Below are positions 26,319-34,324 of a DNA stretch of 64,000 bases, one piece after another (within the stretch, counting starts at the first letter, position 1; every line of letters starts with the position of its first letter). The DNA comes from Domibacillus sp. DTU_2020_1001157_1_SI_ALB_TIR_016. Lineage in GTDB: Bacteria; Bacillota; Bacilli; Bacillales; Domibacillaceae. Under the pieces are notes generated by a model. That model was not told where the DNA came from, made no database searches, and saw nothing but the letters and a program-made list of their open reading frames with translations. The stretch spans positions 620,001-684,000 of the forward strand of contig NZ_CP135438.1 of assembly GCF_032341995.1 (NCBI RefSeq), written 5' to 3'. The position numbers and the translations under genes were made by a program.

Positions 26319-26867
26319 TTACAGGTTCACATCGATCTTCTGGTCTCTTTCATCCATTCCAATATAGCGGAATGTCTCAGACGGAGAGGCGTGGTGAAAT
26401 CTTTCTTGAATAAGAGAGATGGCTACTCCTTTTAAGTAAGCATGATAGCCAAACGTTTTTCGCAAAGTATGAGTGCCAATTTGATCGGCAATCCCGACTT
26501 TTCGGGCAGCTTCATTTATGACGCGGTATGCCTGCTGCCGTGTGATCGGAGCATCACTTTTAGGAGATTTGAACAGATAGCTGTCAAGCGGCGGTTCTGT
26601 TTGCTCCAAATGAAAAGACAGAGCCGCTTTTACCTGGTCATTAATGTAAATTTTTTGACCCTCAATTAATAAGAAAGAACGGATCTCCCCTGAACTTTTT
26701 ACCAGTTGTTCCACTTTTAAGGAAAGAATCGTGCTGATTTTCAATCCAGTATTAATGCCCAGAACAAACAATACAAAATCGCGGCTGGATTTCTTCTTTA
26801 ACATTCCTTTTATTAACTGGATGTCCTGAACATTTTTGATAGGGTTAACAAATTCCACTTTTTTCAC
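26319..26867 (-). CDS. tyrosine recombinase, catalytic domain only
   Basis: 182 residues covering just the catalytic half of a phage-integrase-family protein. His133 and Arg136 (THTLRKTFGYH), His158/His159 and nucleophile Tyr168 (FRYIG) are present. The first catalytic arginine, normally in TGLRIS, is Lys43 (TGLKIS, codon AAA). No core-binding domain, no neighbouring phage genes and no att-like repeats were found. Similar short recombinases are common on Bacillus chromosomes and have no proven role. Whether this one is active is doubtful. Confidence 0.85.
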   Translation of the reverse strand: MKKVEFVNPIKNVQDIQLIKGMLKKKSSRDFVLFVLGINTGLKISTILSLKVEQLVKSSGEIRSFLLIEGQKIYINDQVKAALSFHLEQTEPPLDSYLFKSPKSDAPITRQQAYRVINEAARKVGIADQIGTHTLRKTFGYHAYLKGVAISLIQERFHHASPSETFRYIGMDERDQKIDVNL

Positions 26868-26986
26868 CTCATATGTTACTTAATACTACCCTAACACGGA
26901 TTTATGACACATATCAAATGATATGGATAGAAGATGGTGAGAAAAAGAATCAACCAGTGAATAAAAAAGTCGTTTAAAATTGTTAA

Positions 26987-27168
26987 AGAAAACGTTTCCT
27001 TCAAGTTATGTTTTATGACATAAATCGAGTTTGTTTTAAAAAAACAGCTTGATTGTTTAAAAAGATGTGGTATATTACATATCATATAGTAATAGAAAAA
27101 TTCCCTTAGGAAGAAAAGACTAAGAGAGAGGCTTAGTAAGAGTTTCTGTCTTACCACGTCTTTCTTTT
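26987..27168 (+). promoter_or_regulatory. glnH promoter region, cre-like site and structured leader
   Basis: TTGATT (27049-27054) and TATATT (27071-27076) are 16 bp apart. Upstream are a cre-like AGAAAACGTTTCCT (26987-27000, 11/14) and the inverted repeat TTATGT-N6-ACATAA (27006-27023). In the leader, CTAAG/CTTAG (27120-27136) and TAAGA/TCTTA (27137-27153) form adjacent hairpins enclosed by an A-rich/T-rich stem (27111-27119 with 27159-27168), a possible three-way junction. Confidence 0.45.
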
Positions 27169-27221
27169 GAGTTTTTCTATAATTATGAATAAACATTATC
27201 TTTTGAAAAGGCGGGATTGCG

Positions 27222-27992
27222 ATGAAGAAAGTAAAGCTGCTTAGTTTATTTGTAGTTTTAGCTCTTTTGCTGGCTGCTTGCGGCGGCGGGGACAGCGGAG
27301 AAAAGGCAGATGGTGAAAAAACCGTTTATAAAGTTGGGATTGATACAACATATCCACCATTTGAGTACGAAGAAAATGGCGAGTATACAGGAATTGATAT
27401 TGATATTATGAATGCGATCGCAAAAAGCCAGGGATTTGAGATTGAATTTTCACCAATGGATTTTGGCGGGATTATTCCGGCTATGCAGGCGGGACAATTA
27501 GATGTAGCCATTGCGGGTATGAGTATTACAGACGAGCGTAAAAAAGTAGTGGATTTCTCTGAGCCTTATTTTGATGCAGGCCTTTCACTCGTTGTGCCAA
27601 AAGACAACAAGGATATTCAGTCTCCAGATGATATTAAAGGCAAAAAAGTAGCCGTGAAAAAAGGAACAACAGGCGCAACCTATGCAACAGAAAATGCGGA
27701 CAAGCTTGGTATTGAAGTAGTTCAGTTTAACGATAGTCCAGCTATGTTCCAGGAAGTAGCGAATGGAAATGCAGATTTATTAATTGAAGATTATCCAGTT
27801 ATTTCTTACGCCATTGCCCAAAAAGATCTTGGCTTGAAAGTAGTCGGCGACCGCTTGAATGGTGACCAGTACGGTATTGCTGTTTTAAAAGGTGAAAACC
27901 AAGACTTGCTTGAAAAAATCAACAAAGGTCTGGCTGAAATGAAAGAAGACGGATCTTACGACGAAATCATTAATAAGTATTTGGGTGAATAA
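27222..27992 (+). CDS. glnH: glutamine/polar amino acid ABC transporter, binding lipoprotein
   Basis: 256 residues. Signal peptide with lipobox LLAAC, then a family 3 solute-binding protein: YKVGIDTTYPPFEYEENGEY opens the ligand site and VAIAGMSITDERKKVVDFSEP is the signature segment. It captures an amino acid, most likely glutamine, outside the membrane. Followed by an intrinsic terminator before the permease gene. Confidence 0.9.
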   Translation: MKKVKLLSLFVVLALLLAACGGGDSGEKADGEKTVYKVGIDTTYPPFEYEENGEYTGIDIDIMNAIAKSQGFEIEFSPMDFGGIIPAMQAGQLDVAIAGMSITDERKKVVDFSEPYFDAGLSLVVPKDNKDIQSPDDIKGKKVAVKKGTTGATYATENADKLGIEVVQFNDSPAMFQEVANGNADLLIEDYPVISYAIAQKDLGLKVVGDRLNGDQYGIAVLKGENQDLLEKINKGLAEMKEDGSYDEIINKYLGE

Positions 27993-28009
27993 TACATTTT
28001 ATGACATTT

Positions 28010-28043
28010 GGAGCGCGCACCTTTCTTGCGCGCTCCTCTTTTG
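28010..28043 (+). terminator. leaky terminator between glnH and glnP
   Basis: 10-bp perfect GC-rich stem GGAGCGCGCA/TGCGCGCTCC, 7-nt loop, then TCTTTT. In an operon of this type it would lower expression of permease and ATPase relative to the binding protein. Confidence 0.8.
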
Positions 28044-28059
28044 AAAGGAGCCATGTCAG

Positions 28060-28704
28060 GTGGACACTGTCTCAACTGTACTTCCTTATTTGCTGGAAGG
28101 CTTAAAAACAACTCTTTATATTTTCATAATTGCGATCATTTTAGGCTTTGCCATCGGTCTTGTTGTTGCGTTACTTCGCTTATCGCCTGTTAAAATGCTG
28201 AATTGGATTGCCAAAGCATTTGTAGACATTATTCGGGGAACACCGTTTATCGTACAACTATTCTTTATTTATTTTGGATTAAACTCGCTGCAAATTTTTT
28301 CGATGGATAACACAACCGCAGGTATTGTTACAGTCGCTATTAATGCAGGGGCATATTTTGCTGAAATTATTCGTGCCGGTATTCAGTCAGTGGACAAAGG
28401 ACAGACAGAAGCGGCCCGGTCGCTCGGAATGACCAGCACACAAAACATGGTATCTATTGTGTTGCCGCAGGCATTTAGACGCATGCTGCCAACCATCACG
28501 AACCAGTCTATTATCAGCTTGAAAGATACGTCTCTTTTATCCATTATCGGTATTGCGGATATTACCCAAAGAGGACAGATTCAGGCTTCTGCTACATTTG
28601 AAGCTTTTACGGTCTGGATTGTGGTCGGGATCATTTATTTCATTATTATCTACCTGCTTTCTGTACTGGGTAATTTCCTGGAAAGGAGATTTCAATTGAA
28701 ATGA
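28060..28704 (+). CDS. glnP: glutamine ABC transporter permease
   Basis: 214 residues, four to five membrane helices of the HisM/GlnP family, with [20 protein letters not shown] and the EAARSLGMT ATPase-docking loop. GTG 28060 with AAAGGAG 9 nt upstream; an ATG at 28053 is out of frame. It overlaps glnQ by 4 nt. Confidence 0.92.
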   Translation: MDTVSTVLPYLLEGLKTTLYIFIIAIILGFAIGLVVALLRLSPVKMLNWIAKAFVDIIRGTPFIVQLFFIYFGLNSLQIFSMDNTTAGIVTVAINAGAYFAEIIRAGIQSVDKGQTEAARSLGMTSTQNMVSIVLPQAFRRMLPTITNQSIISLKDTSLLSIIGIADITQRGQIQASATFEAFTVWIVVGIIYFIIIYLLSVLGNFLERRFQLK

Positions 28705-29429
28705 GTATTATTACAGTTAAAAATTTAAAAAAATCATATGGTTCTAATGAAGTGTTAAAAGACATTAATGCAGAAATTCAAGAGCGTGAAGTGGTTTGTG
28801 TGATCGGCCCTTCCGGCTCGGGGAAAAGTACGTTCTTACGCTGTTTAAACCGTTTGGAAGACATAACAGGCGGCCAGGTTATTATTGACGGCCAGGATAT
28901 TACCGATCCAAAAGTGAATATCAACAAAGTGCGTCAGGAAGTCGGAATGGTTTTTCAGCAGTTTAACTTATTCCCACACAAAACAGTGCTTGAAAACGTG
29001 ATGATTGCGCCGATTAAAGTGCATTCTCTGCCGAAAGAAAGTGTAAAGGAAAAAGCGCTGGACCTGCTTGGAAAAGTCGGGCTGCGTGAAAAAGCACATC
29101 AGTACCCTGGAGAACTTTCAGGAGGCCAAAAGCAGCGGGTTGCGATCGCACGTGCTCTTGCTATGAATCCGAAAATCATGCTGTTTGATGAACCAACATC
29201 CGCTTTGGATCCTGAAATGGTAGGAGACGTACTGGAAGTTATGAAGCAGCTGGCCAAAGAAGGAATGACAATGGTGGTTGTTACACACGAAATGGGCTTT
29301 GCCCGTGAAGTCGGTGACCGGGTTATTTTTATGGACGGCGGTTATATCGTAGAAGAAAATAAACCTGTTCAATTGTTTGGTAATCCGCAGCACGAACGGA
29401 CGAAAGCATTTTTAAGTAAGGTATTATAG
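28701..29429 (+). CDS. glnQ: glutamine ABC transporter ATPase
   Basis: 242 residues with Walker [11 protein letters not shown]-loop, signature [17 protein letters not shown], Walker B IMLFDEP and the switch histidine. Typical GlnQ length. Couples ATP hydrolysis to amino acid uptake through GlnP. Confidence 0.95.
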   Translation: MSIITVKNLKKSYGSNEVLKDINAEIQEREVVCVIGPSGSGKSTFLRCLNRLEDITGGQVIIDGQDITDPKVNINKVRQEVGMVFQQFNLFPHKTVLENVMIAPIKVHSLPKESVKEKALDLLGKVGLREKAHQYPGELSGGQKQRVAIARALAMNPKIMLFDEPTSALDPEMVGDVLEVMKQLAKEGMTMVVVTHEMGFAREVGDRVIFMDGGYIVEENKPVQLFGNPQHERTKAFLSKVL

Positions 29430-29492
29430 AACCTTATCGGAAATGAAACGGTAAAACGACGATTTTTTATGGGCCTCTGCATATTTTTACCA

Positions 29493-29556
29493 TAGTAAAT
29501 GCATAAAGGATGTCCCAGCCTGCCACGAGCCGCCGGGGCATCTTTTGCATTTACTA
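29493..29556. terminator. long bidirectional hairpin after glnQ
   Basis: TAGTAAATGCA and AAAGGATGTCCC on the left pair with GGGGCATCTTT and TGCATTTACTA on the right, a stem of about 22 bp with one bulge and an 18-nt loop. Probably the operon terminator, though without a long T-run. Confidence 0.6.
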
Positions 29557-29684
29557 AACTGCATCGTTCTCCCGCGCTTCGAACAACTTCATCTTACTCT
29601 TTACAACATAGCTAAAACAGCCGGCAGTCAGGCTCTCAGAAAAGAAATCTTCATATGGGCATTAAAAAACGGAGGTGCTTTTTT

Positions 29685-30353
29685 TTGAATATAGATAAAA
29701 CAGAAGTGAAAAAAGTGAAACGTACGTTTATGAGGGATGAGGCTTACAATACATTGCTGGAATGGATTGTGCTTGGAAAATTGGAACCGGATACAAAACT
29801 GAAAGACCAAGAGTTGTCGGAAGTGCTCGGGATCAGCCGTACACCCATTCGGGAAGCGCTGCTTAAGCTTGAGGATGAAGGGCTGGTTGTCACGAAAGCG
29901 AATCGCTGGACCCAGGTAGCGCCCATTAATCCTATTGAAGCAGAAAACATTTACTCGATTGGCTGGACGCTTGAATGCCTGGCATTAGAGCAGAGCGTGC
30001 CTCTTATTACTTCAAAAGATATTGCAGAGCTAGAAGCATTGAATGAACGTTTTTATCGAATTCTTGGCAGCGGTGACAAGCTGGCCGCTATTGAAGCTGA
30101 TAATGAATTTCACAATAAGATTATTCAGCTGCCGGGTAATGCGGAGCTTGTAAAAATGCTTGAAGGCGTAAAAGTCAAAATTAAACGAATGGAACTTTAT
30201 TATTTTCAGTTAAACAGCCGTAAGCCCACTTCGTATGAAGAACATAAACAAATTATTGAGGCATTAAAAAGAAAAAATGCAGTACAGGCCAAAGAAGCCC
30301 TAAAAGCTAACTGGAAAAACAGCCTTGACCGTATCCGGATGAATATGAACTAA
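29685..30353 (+). CDS. GntR-family regulator (FCD subfamily)
   Basis: 222 residues. Winged helix-turn-helix at about 15-80 (LSEVLGISRTPIREALLKLE) and an FCD effector domain. The start is taken as TTG 29685 with GGAGG 9 nt upstream; the in-frame ATG at 29655 has no ribosome site. It lies between glnHPQ and the gamma-glutamyltransferase gene. Three TGTATG/ATACATA-like elements in the following intergenic region (near 30538, 30618, 30655) may be its sites, so the transferase gene is the likely target. Confidence 0.85.
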   Translation: MNIDKTEVKKVKRTFMRDEAYNTLLEWIVLGKLEPDTKLKDQELSEVLGISRTPIREALLKLEDEGLVVTKANRWTQVAPINPIEAENIYSIGWTLECLALEQSVPLITSKDIAELEALNERFYRILGSGDKLAAIEADNEFHNKIIQLPGNAELVKMLEGVKVKIKRMELYYFQLNSRKPTSYEEHKQIIEALKRKNAVQAKEALKANWKNSLDRIRMNMN

Positions 30354-30402
30354 GAAGCTTTCTCAAAGTGCTGTTCTGCAGAAAAAGGGCACAGCCAGAT
30401 TT

Positions 30403-30461
30403 AAAAAACAGAAAAAGAGTGTTTCCATAACGTGAAACACTCTTTTTCTGTTTTTTTTTTT
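30403..30461 (+). terminator. strong terminator after the GntR gene
   Basis: 22-bp perfect stem (30403-30424 with 30435-30456) and T11. The remaining 220 bp up to the next gene hold no other gene. Confidence 0.93.
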
Positions 30462-30683
30462 GCTCAGAGAGTAATTGACTCCAAGCTGTTTTTTGAAAAT
30501 TCGTTATATTTTCTTACATAAATACATTTATTCTTTTTTGTATGTAGTTTAATAACGTTAAAGATTCATCATATAAAGCCCGTTGCTTTCGCTGTGGAAA
30601 CCAGCATTTGTGTCATACATAAGCAAAGAAGTTTTTCTGTTTGTTTATTCAGCATATGTATATGTGCATAGAGGAGGTTTTTT

Positions 30684-32339
30684 ATGAAAGGTCAAATGAT
30701 GCAGTCTTACCGTCCGACTACACTGGCTTCTAACGGAATGGTGACGGCTCCCCATTACCTTGCTGCGGGGGCGGGCCTGGATGTGTTAAAAAAGGGAGGA
30801 AACGCGATTGAAGCAGCGATTGCGGTCGCTTCCACTTTAGCCGTTGTGTACCCGCATATGAACAGCATTGGCGGAGATAACTTCTGGCTTATATCAAACC
30901 AGCAAACAAAAGAGATGAAAGCCCTAAACAGCAGCGGACGTGCCGGGCAAAAAGCAACCATTGACTTTTATCGACAGAAGGGTTTCACTTCTATTCCTGC
31001 CCGGGGATACCTGGCTGCTGTGACAGTTCCAGGAGCAGTGGCCGGCTGGGAGGAAGCGTATGAATATTCGAAAGAAAGCATGGGAGGCAAGTTACCGTGG
31101 GCAGAGCTTTTGGCACCTGCCATTTCCTATGCGAAGCATGGCTACCCTGTTACGCCGAGCCAGGAGCATTGGACAAATGTAAACTTAAATGTAGACGACC
31201 ACGAATTTAGATATCTTCAGCGATTTAAAGGGTTCCGTGATACATTCTTGAAAAAAGACGGCACAGCTTACCGAGCGGGGGAAATCATGAAGCAGCCGGA
31301 TTTGGCTCGAACGCTGGAAGCGATTGCGGAAGAAGGCGTTCAGGTTTTATATCGCGGAAAGATAGGTGAGAGAATCGTAGAAGAAATTAGGGAAAACGGC
31401 GGCGTTTTAACAAAAGAAGATTTTGCACGTCATCGTTCCGATTGGGTGAACCCTATCTCTGTTCCTTACCGCGGATACACAGCTTATAATCTGCCGCCTA
31501 ATACACAAGGTTTTGCTTCACTTTCTATTTTAAATATTGTAAATCAGTTTGATTTGCGTTTTATTGAGGAAGGGTCTTCGGAATATTACCACTTATTAAT
31601 TGAAGCCACGAAGCTTGCTTTTGCTGATAGGGATGAATGGCTGACAGATCCTGAATTCCTTCACATCCCGCTGCGAAAGTTATTGTCGGTCGAACGAGGC
31701 CGGCAGCTGGCGGCTCAAATTGATTTTTCGCATGCGAATAATCTGAATAAACAACTGGAGCCGAAAGGAGATACGGTCTGGCTGGGGGTTGTAGATAAAG
31801 ATGGAAATGCTGTTTCTTTCATTCAAAGTATTTATCATGATTTTGGATCAGGAATCGTTCCGGAGGGAACTGGGATTACGCTGCAAAACAGGGGCAGTTT
31901 TTTCTCGCTTGATCCAGAGCATATAAACAGACTAGAGCCAAATAAGCGTACGTTTCATACATTAAATCCTGCAATGCTGCTAAAAGACGATCGCCCTTAC
32001 CTTGTTTATGGCACAATGGGTGGTGAAGGGCAGCCGCAGACGCAGGCTGCTCTCGTCACCAGAATGATTGACTATGGATACAGCGTTCAAGCGGCTATTG
32101 AAGCACCGCGCTGGCTGTATGGGCGCACATGGGGTGCTGGTTCGAACAGCTTGAAAGCAGAAGCGCGCATTCCGGAATTTGTTCTCCAGCAGCTTAGTGA
32201 GAAAGGGCACTCTGTTGAATTGGAGGAGGACTTTAGTGATACGATGGGCCATGCTGGAGCCATTTTAATCGATCCTCAAACCAACGTTAAGCATGGGGGA
32301 GCGGACCCCCGTGGCGACGGGGCAGCTTTAGGCTTTTAA
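30684..32339 (+). CDS. ywrD: gamma-glutamyltransferase-family protein, cytoplasmic (YwrD type)
   Basis: 551 residues of the Ntn-hydrolase gamma-glutamyltransferase family. The N-terminal part has GGNAIEAAIAVA and the C-terminal part has MGGEGQPQTQA. The self-processing threonine is expected at Thr364 in GDTVWLGVVDKDGNAVSFIQS-like context; the family's usual TTHYS motif is replaced, as in YwrD. No signal peptide, unlike secreted Ggt. Likely substrate is a gamma-glutamyl or related acylated amine rather than extracellular glutathione. GAGGAGG precedes ATG 30684. Neighbouring glutamine transporters fit release or salvage of glutamate. Confidence 0.85.
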   Translation: MKGQMMQSYRPTTLASNGMVTAPHYLAAGAGLDVLKKGGNAIEAAIAVASTLAVVYPHMNSIGGDNFWLISNQQTKEMKALNSSGRAGQKATIDFYRQKGFTSIPARGYLAAVTVPGAVAGWEEAYEYSKESMGGKLPWAELLAPAISYAKHGYPVTPSQEHWTNVNLNVDDHEFRYLQRFKGFRDTFLKKDGTAYRAGEIMKQPDLARTLEAIAEEGVQVLYRGKIGERIVEEIRENGGVLTKEDFARHRSDWVNPISVPYRGYTAYNLPPNTQGFASLSILNIVNQFDLRFIEEGSSEYYHLLIEATKLAFADRDEWLTDPEFLHIPLRKLLSVERGRQLAAQIDFSHANNLNKQLEPKGDTVWLGVVDKDGNAVSFIQSIYHDFGSGIVPEGTGITLQNRGSFFSLDPEHINRLEPNKRTFHTLNPAMLLKDDRPYLVYGTMGGEGQPQTQAALVTRMIDYGYSVQAAIEAPRWLYGRTWGAGSNSLKAEARIPEFVLQQLSEKGHSVELEEDFSDTMGHAGAILIDPQTNVKHGGADPRGDGAALGF

Positions 32340-32351
32340 CATACAAAAACA

Positions 32352-32392
32352 AAAAACAGCTGTTATTCTACTCAAGAATAACAGCTGTTTTT
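32352..32392. terminator. bidirectional terminator between ywrD and alsT
   Basis: 18-bp perfect stem AAAAACAGCTGTTATTCT with its complement, 5-nt loop. Separates convergent genes. Confidence 0.93.
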
Positions 32393-32435
32393 GCAAGTAA
32401 TAAAAGTGGATGTCATAGTCGTCTTGAACCGCTAA

Positions 32436-33851
32436 TTAAACGTTTTTGTTGTCTTTAGCAGAAGGCCAGCTTTCAATTCCATCCAAATTTTGAATGCTTT
32501 CTTTGTAAAACTGCGGGTTTTTTCCAACTCTTTTTTGAGCCATATAATCGCTCAATGCGGCGAAAGCAATTTTGGATAAAAGCAGGATGGCAATCAAGTT
32601 GACAATAACCATGAAGCCCATGAATAAGTCGGCAAGATCCCATACAAGCTGTACTTTGGCAACAGCGCCAAATAAAATCATAGCCAGTACGCCTACACGA
32701 TAAATCATCAGCCACATTTTGTTTGTATTTAAAAATTCAATATTGGTTTCTCCGTAGTAGTAATTGCCGATCAGTGTACTGAAAGCAAACAGGAAAATCA
32801 TGAAAGCGAGGAAGCCTGGCGCCCATGGACCAATGTGTGTAGCCAGTGATGCCTGTGTCAGCTCGATACCGCTAAGATCAGTTTGTTTATATACAGGAGA
32901 AAGCAGGACGATAAAAGCAGAGCTTGTACAAATGATACCTGTATCTAAAAGAACGCCCAGTGCTTGCACAAGCCCTTGTTTTACTGGGTGGCTGGTTACC
33001 GCTGCTGCGGCCGCGTTTGGCGCACTTCCCATCCCAGCTTCGTTCGAGAACAAGCCGCGCTTGATCCCGTTCATAATCATCGCCCCGAACGCACCGCCTG
33101 CAGCCTGTTCCAAACCAAGGGCGCTTTTCACGATCAGTGCAAGAACACCAGGTACTTGGTCGATGTTCGCAATGGTAATAAATAAGGCCATACCGATATA
33201 GAATACGGCGAGTACAACGACGATGTATTCAGATGCTTTGGCAATTCGCTTAATGCCGCCGAAAATAATAGCTGCAAAAATAACGGTCATAATAATGCCA
33301 AGCGTTAAGCGGTCGATTCCAAAAGAACTTTGAAATGCAACCGTGATGGTATTAGACTGCACCGCATTAAAAACAAGGCCGAATGACAGGGTAATCAGGA
33401 TGGCAAACAGAGCCCCCATCCAGCGCTTTTTCAAGCCTCTTTCCATATAATAAGCCGGCCCGCCGCGGAAACCCTCTTTATCTCTTACCTTGTAAATCTG
33501 CGCGAGTGTACTTTCCACGAAAGCAGAAGTGGCACCGATTAAGGCGATAATCCACATCCAAAAAATAGCCCCCGGCCCGCCGAGTGCGATGGCAATGGCA
33601 ATACCGGTAATATTACCAGTCCCAACGCGTGCTGCCATACTGATACAGAAAGCCTGGAAGGGCGACAGTCCAGAAGACTTCTTTGTTTTTCCTTCCTTTA
33701 AAACAGAAAACATTTCCTTTAACATTCGGAATTGCAAGAAGCGTGAACGGACCGTAAAGTAAAGGCCTGTTCCAACAAGCAAAATAATGAGCACGTAAGA
33801 CCATAAGAGCTCATTTATTTCCCCAACCAGGGTTGAAACGAATTGCTCCAT
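32436..33851 (-). CDS. alsT: sodium:alanine/glutamine symporter (AGCS family)
   Basis: 471 residues, about 11 membrane helices, with the AGCS signatures (ARVGTGNITGIAIAIALGGPG; NEAGMGSAPNAAAAA). In Bacillus subtilis the AlsT protein takes up glutamine. Here it is convergent with ywrD and near glnHPQ, which supports a glutamine or alanine role. Na+ coupling links it to the Na+ gradient. ATG 33851 with AGGAGG upstream. Confidence 0.9.
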   Translation of the reverse strand: MEQFVSTLVGEINELLWSYVLIILLVGTGLYFTVRSRFLQFRMLKEMFSVLKEGKTKKSSGLSPFQAFCISMAARVGTGNITGIAIAIALGGPGAIFWMWIIALIGATSAFVESTLAQIYKVRDKEGFRGGPAYYMERGLKKRWMGALFAILITLSFGLVFNAVQSNTITVAFQSSFGIDRLTLGIIMTVIFAAIIFGGIKRIAKASEYIVVVLAVFYIGMALFITIANIDQVPGVLALIVKSALGLEQAAGGAFGAMIMNGIKRGLFSNEAGMGSAPNAAAAAVTSHPVKQGLVQALGVLLDTGIICTSSAFIVLLSPVYKQTDLSGIELTQASLATHIGPWAPGFLAFMIFLFAFSTLIGNYYYGETNIEFLNTNKMWLMIYRVGVLAMILFGAVAKVQLVWDLADLFMGFMVIVNLIAILLLSKIAFAALSDYMAQKRVGKNPQFYKESIQNLDGIESWPSAKDNKNV

Positions 33852-33892
33852 TATATTTTCCTCCTATTCTGTATAAGGCTGTTTATTCTTCA

Positions 33893-34107
33893 CATAAGGG
33901 TTCTGCATTCAATGGATTCCAGCAGCTTTAACCTCTTATGCAGCCATAAAAAAGAGACTCTTTGACACTAAAATGAAAAGAGGTATTTTCATACATTACT
34001 TTCCTAGCCTCACTAATAAGCCTATACAAAATGCAACTGCAAACTCGGCAATTCTATCACTTTGTATAATATATTACATATTATTAGACAAAAAGTTGAA
34101 TTGTCAA
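33893..34107 (-). promoter_or_regulatory. alsT promoter and long structured leader
   Basis: On the minus strand TTGACA (34107-34102) and TAATAT (34083-34078) are 18 bp apart. The leader is about 220 nt. Near its end CATAAG-A-GGTT pairs with AACC-CTTATG (33940-33893), enclosing an inner CTGC/GCAG stem. No known riboswitch pattern was recognised; a glycine aptamer was looked for and not found. The inverted repeat TTATTCG-N7-CGAATAA lies at 34127-34147. Confidence 0.45.
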
Positions 34108-34324
34108 TGGAGGATGAATTGTTTATTTATTCGTTATTTTCGAATAAGAAAAACAATTGGGAGCAGTCCGGATAAGTAAAACGAAAAAGTGCTATGTGGA
34201 AAAGGGGAAAGAAATGCACGAAATAACAGAAAAACATCTGGTAACATACTGCCTGTTCATTTGCCTGATAAGTATGAACGAAACCGCCTTTTGCTATTAA
34301 GAATGCTTAATTTGGATTTGCTTT

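Noticed and set aside
34065..34085. TnrA box before alsT (TGTAATATATTATACA)
   Set aside because: It is 16 bp rather than 17 and lacks the TNACA half-site.
33852..34107. Glycine riboswitch before alsT
   Set aside because: The conserved glycine aptamer core was not found in the leader.
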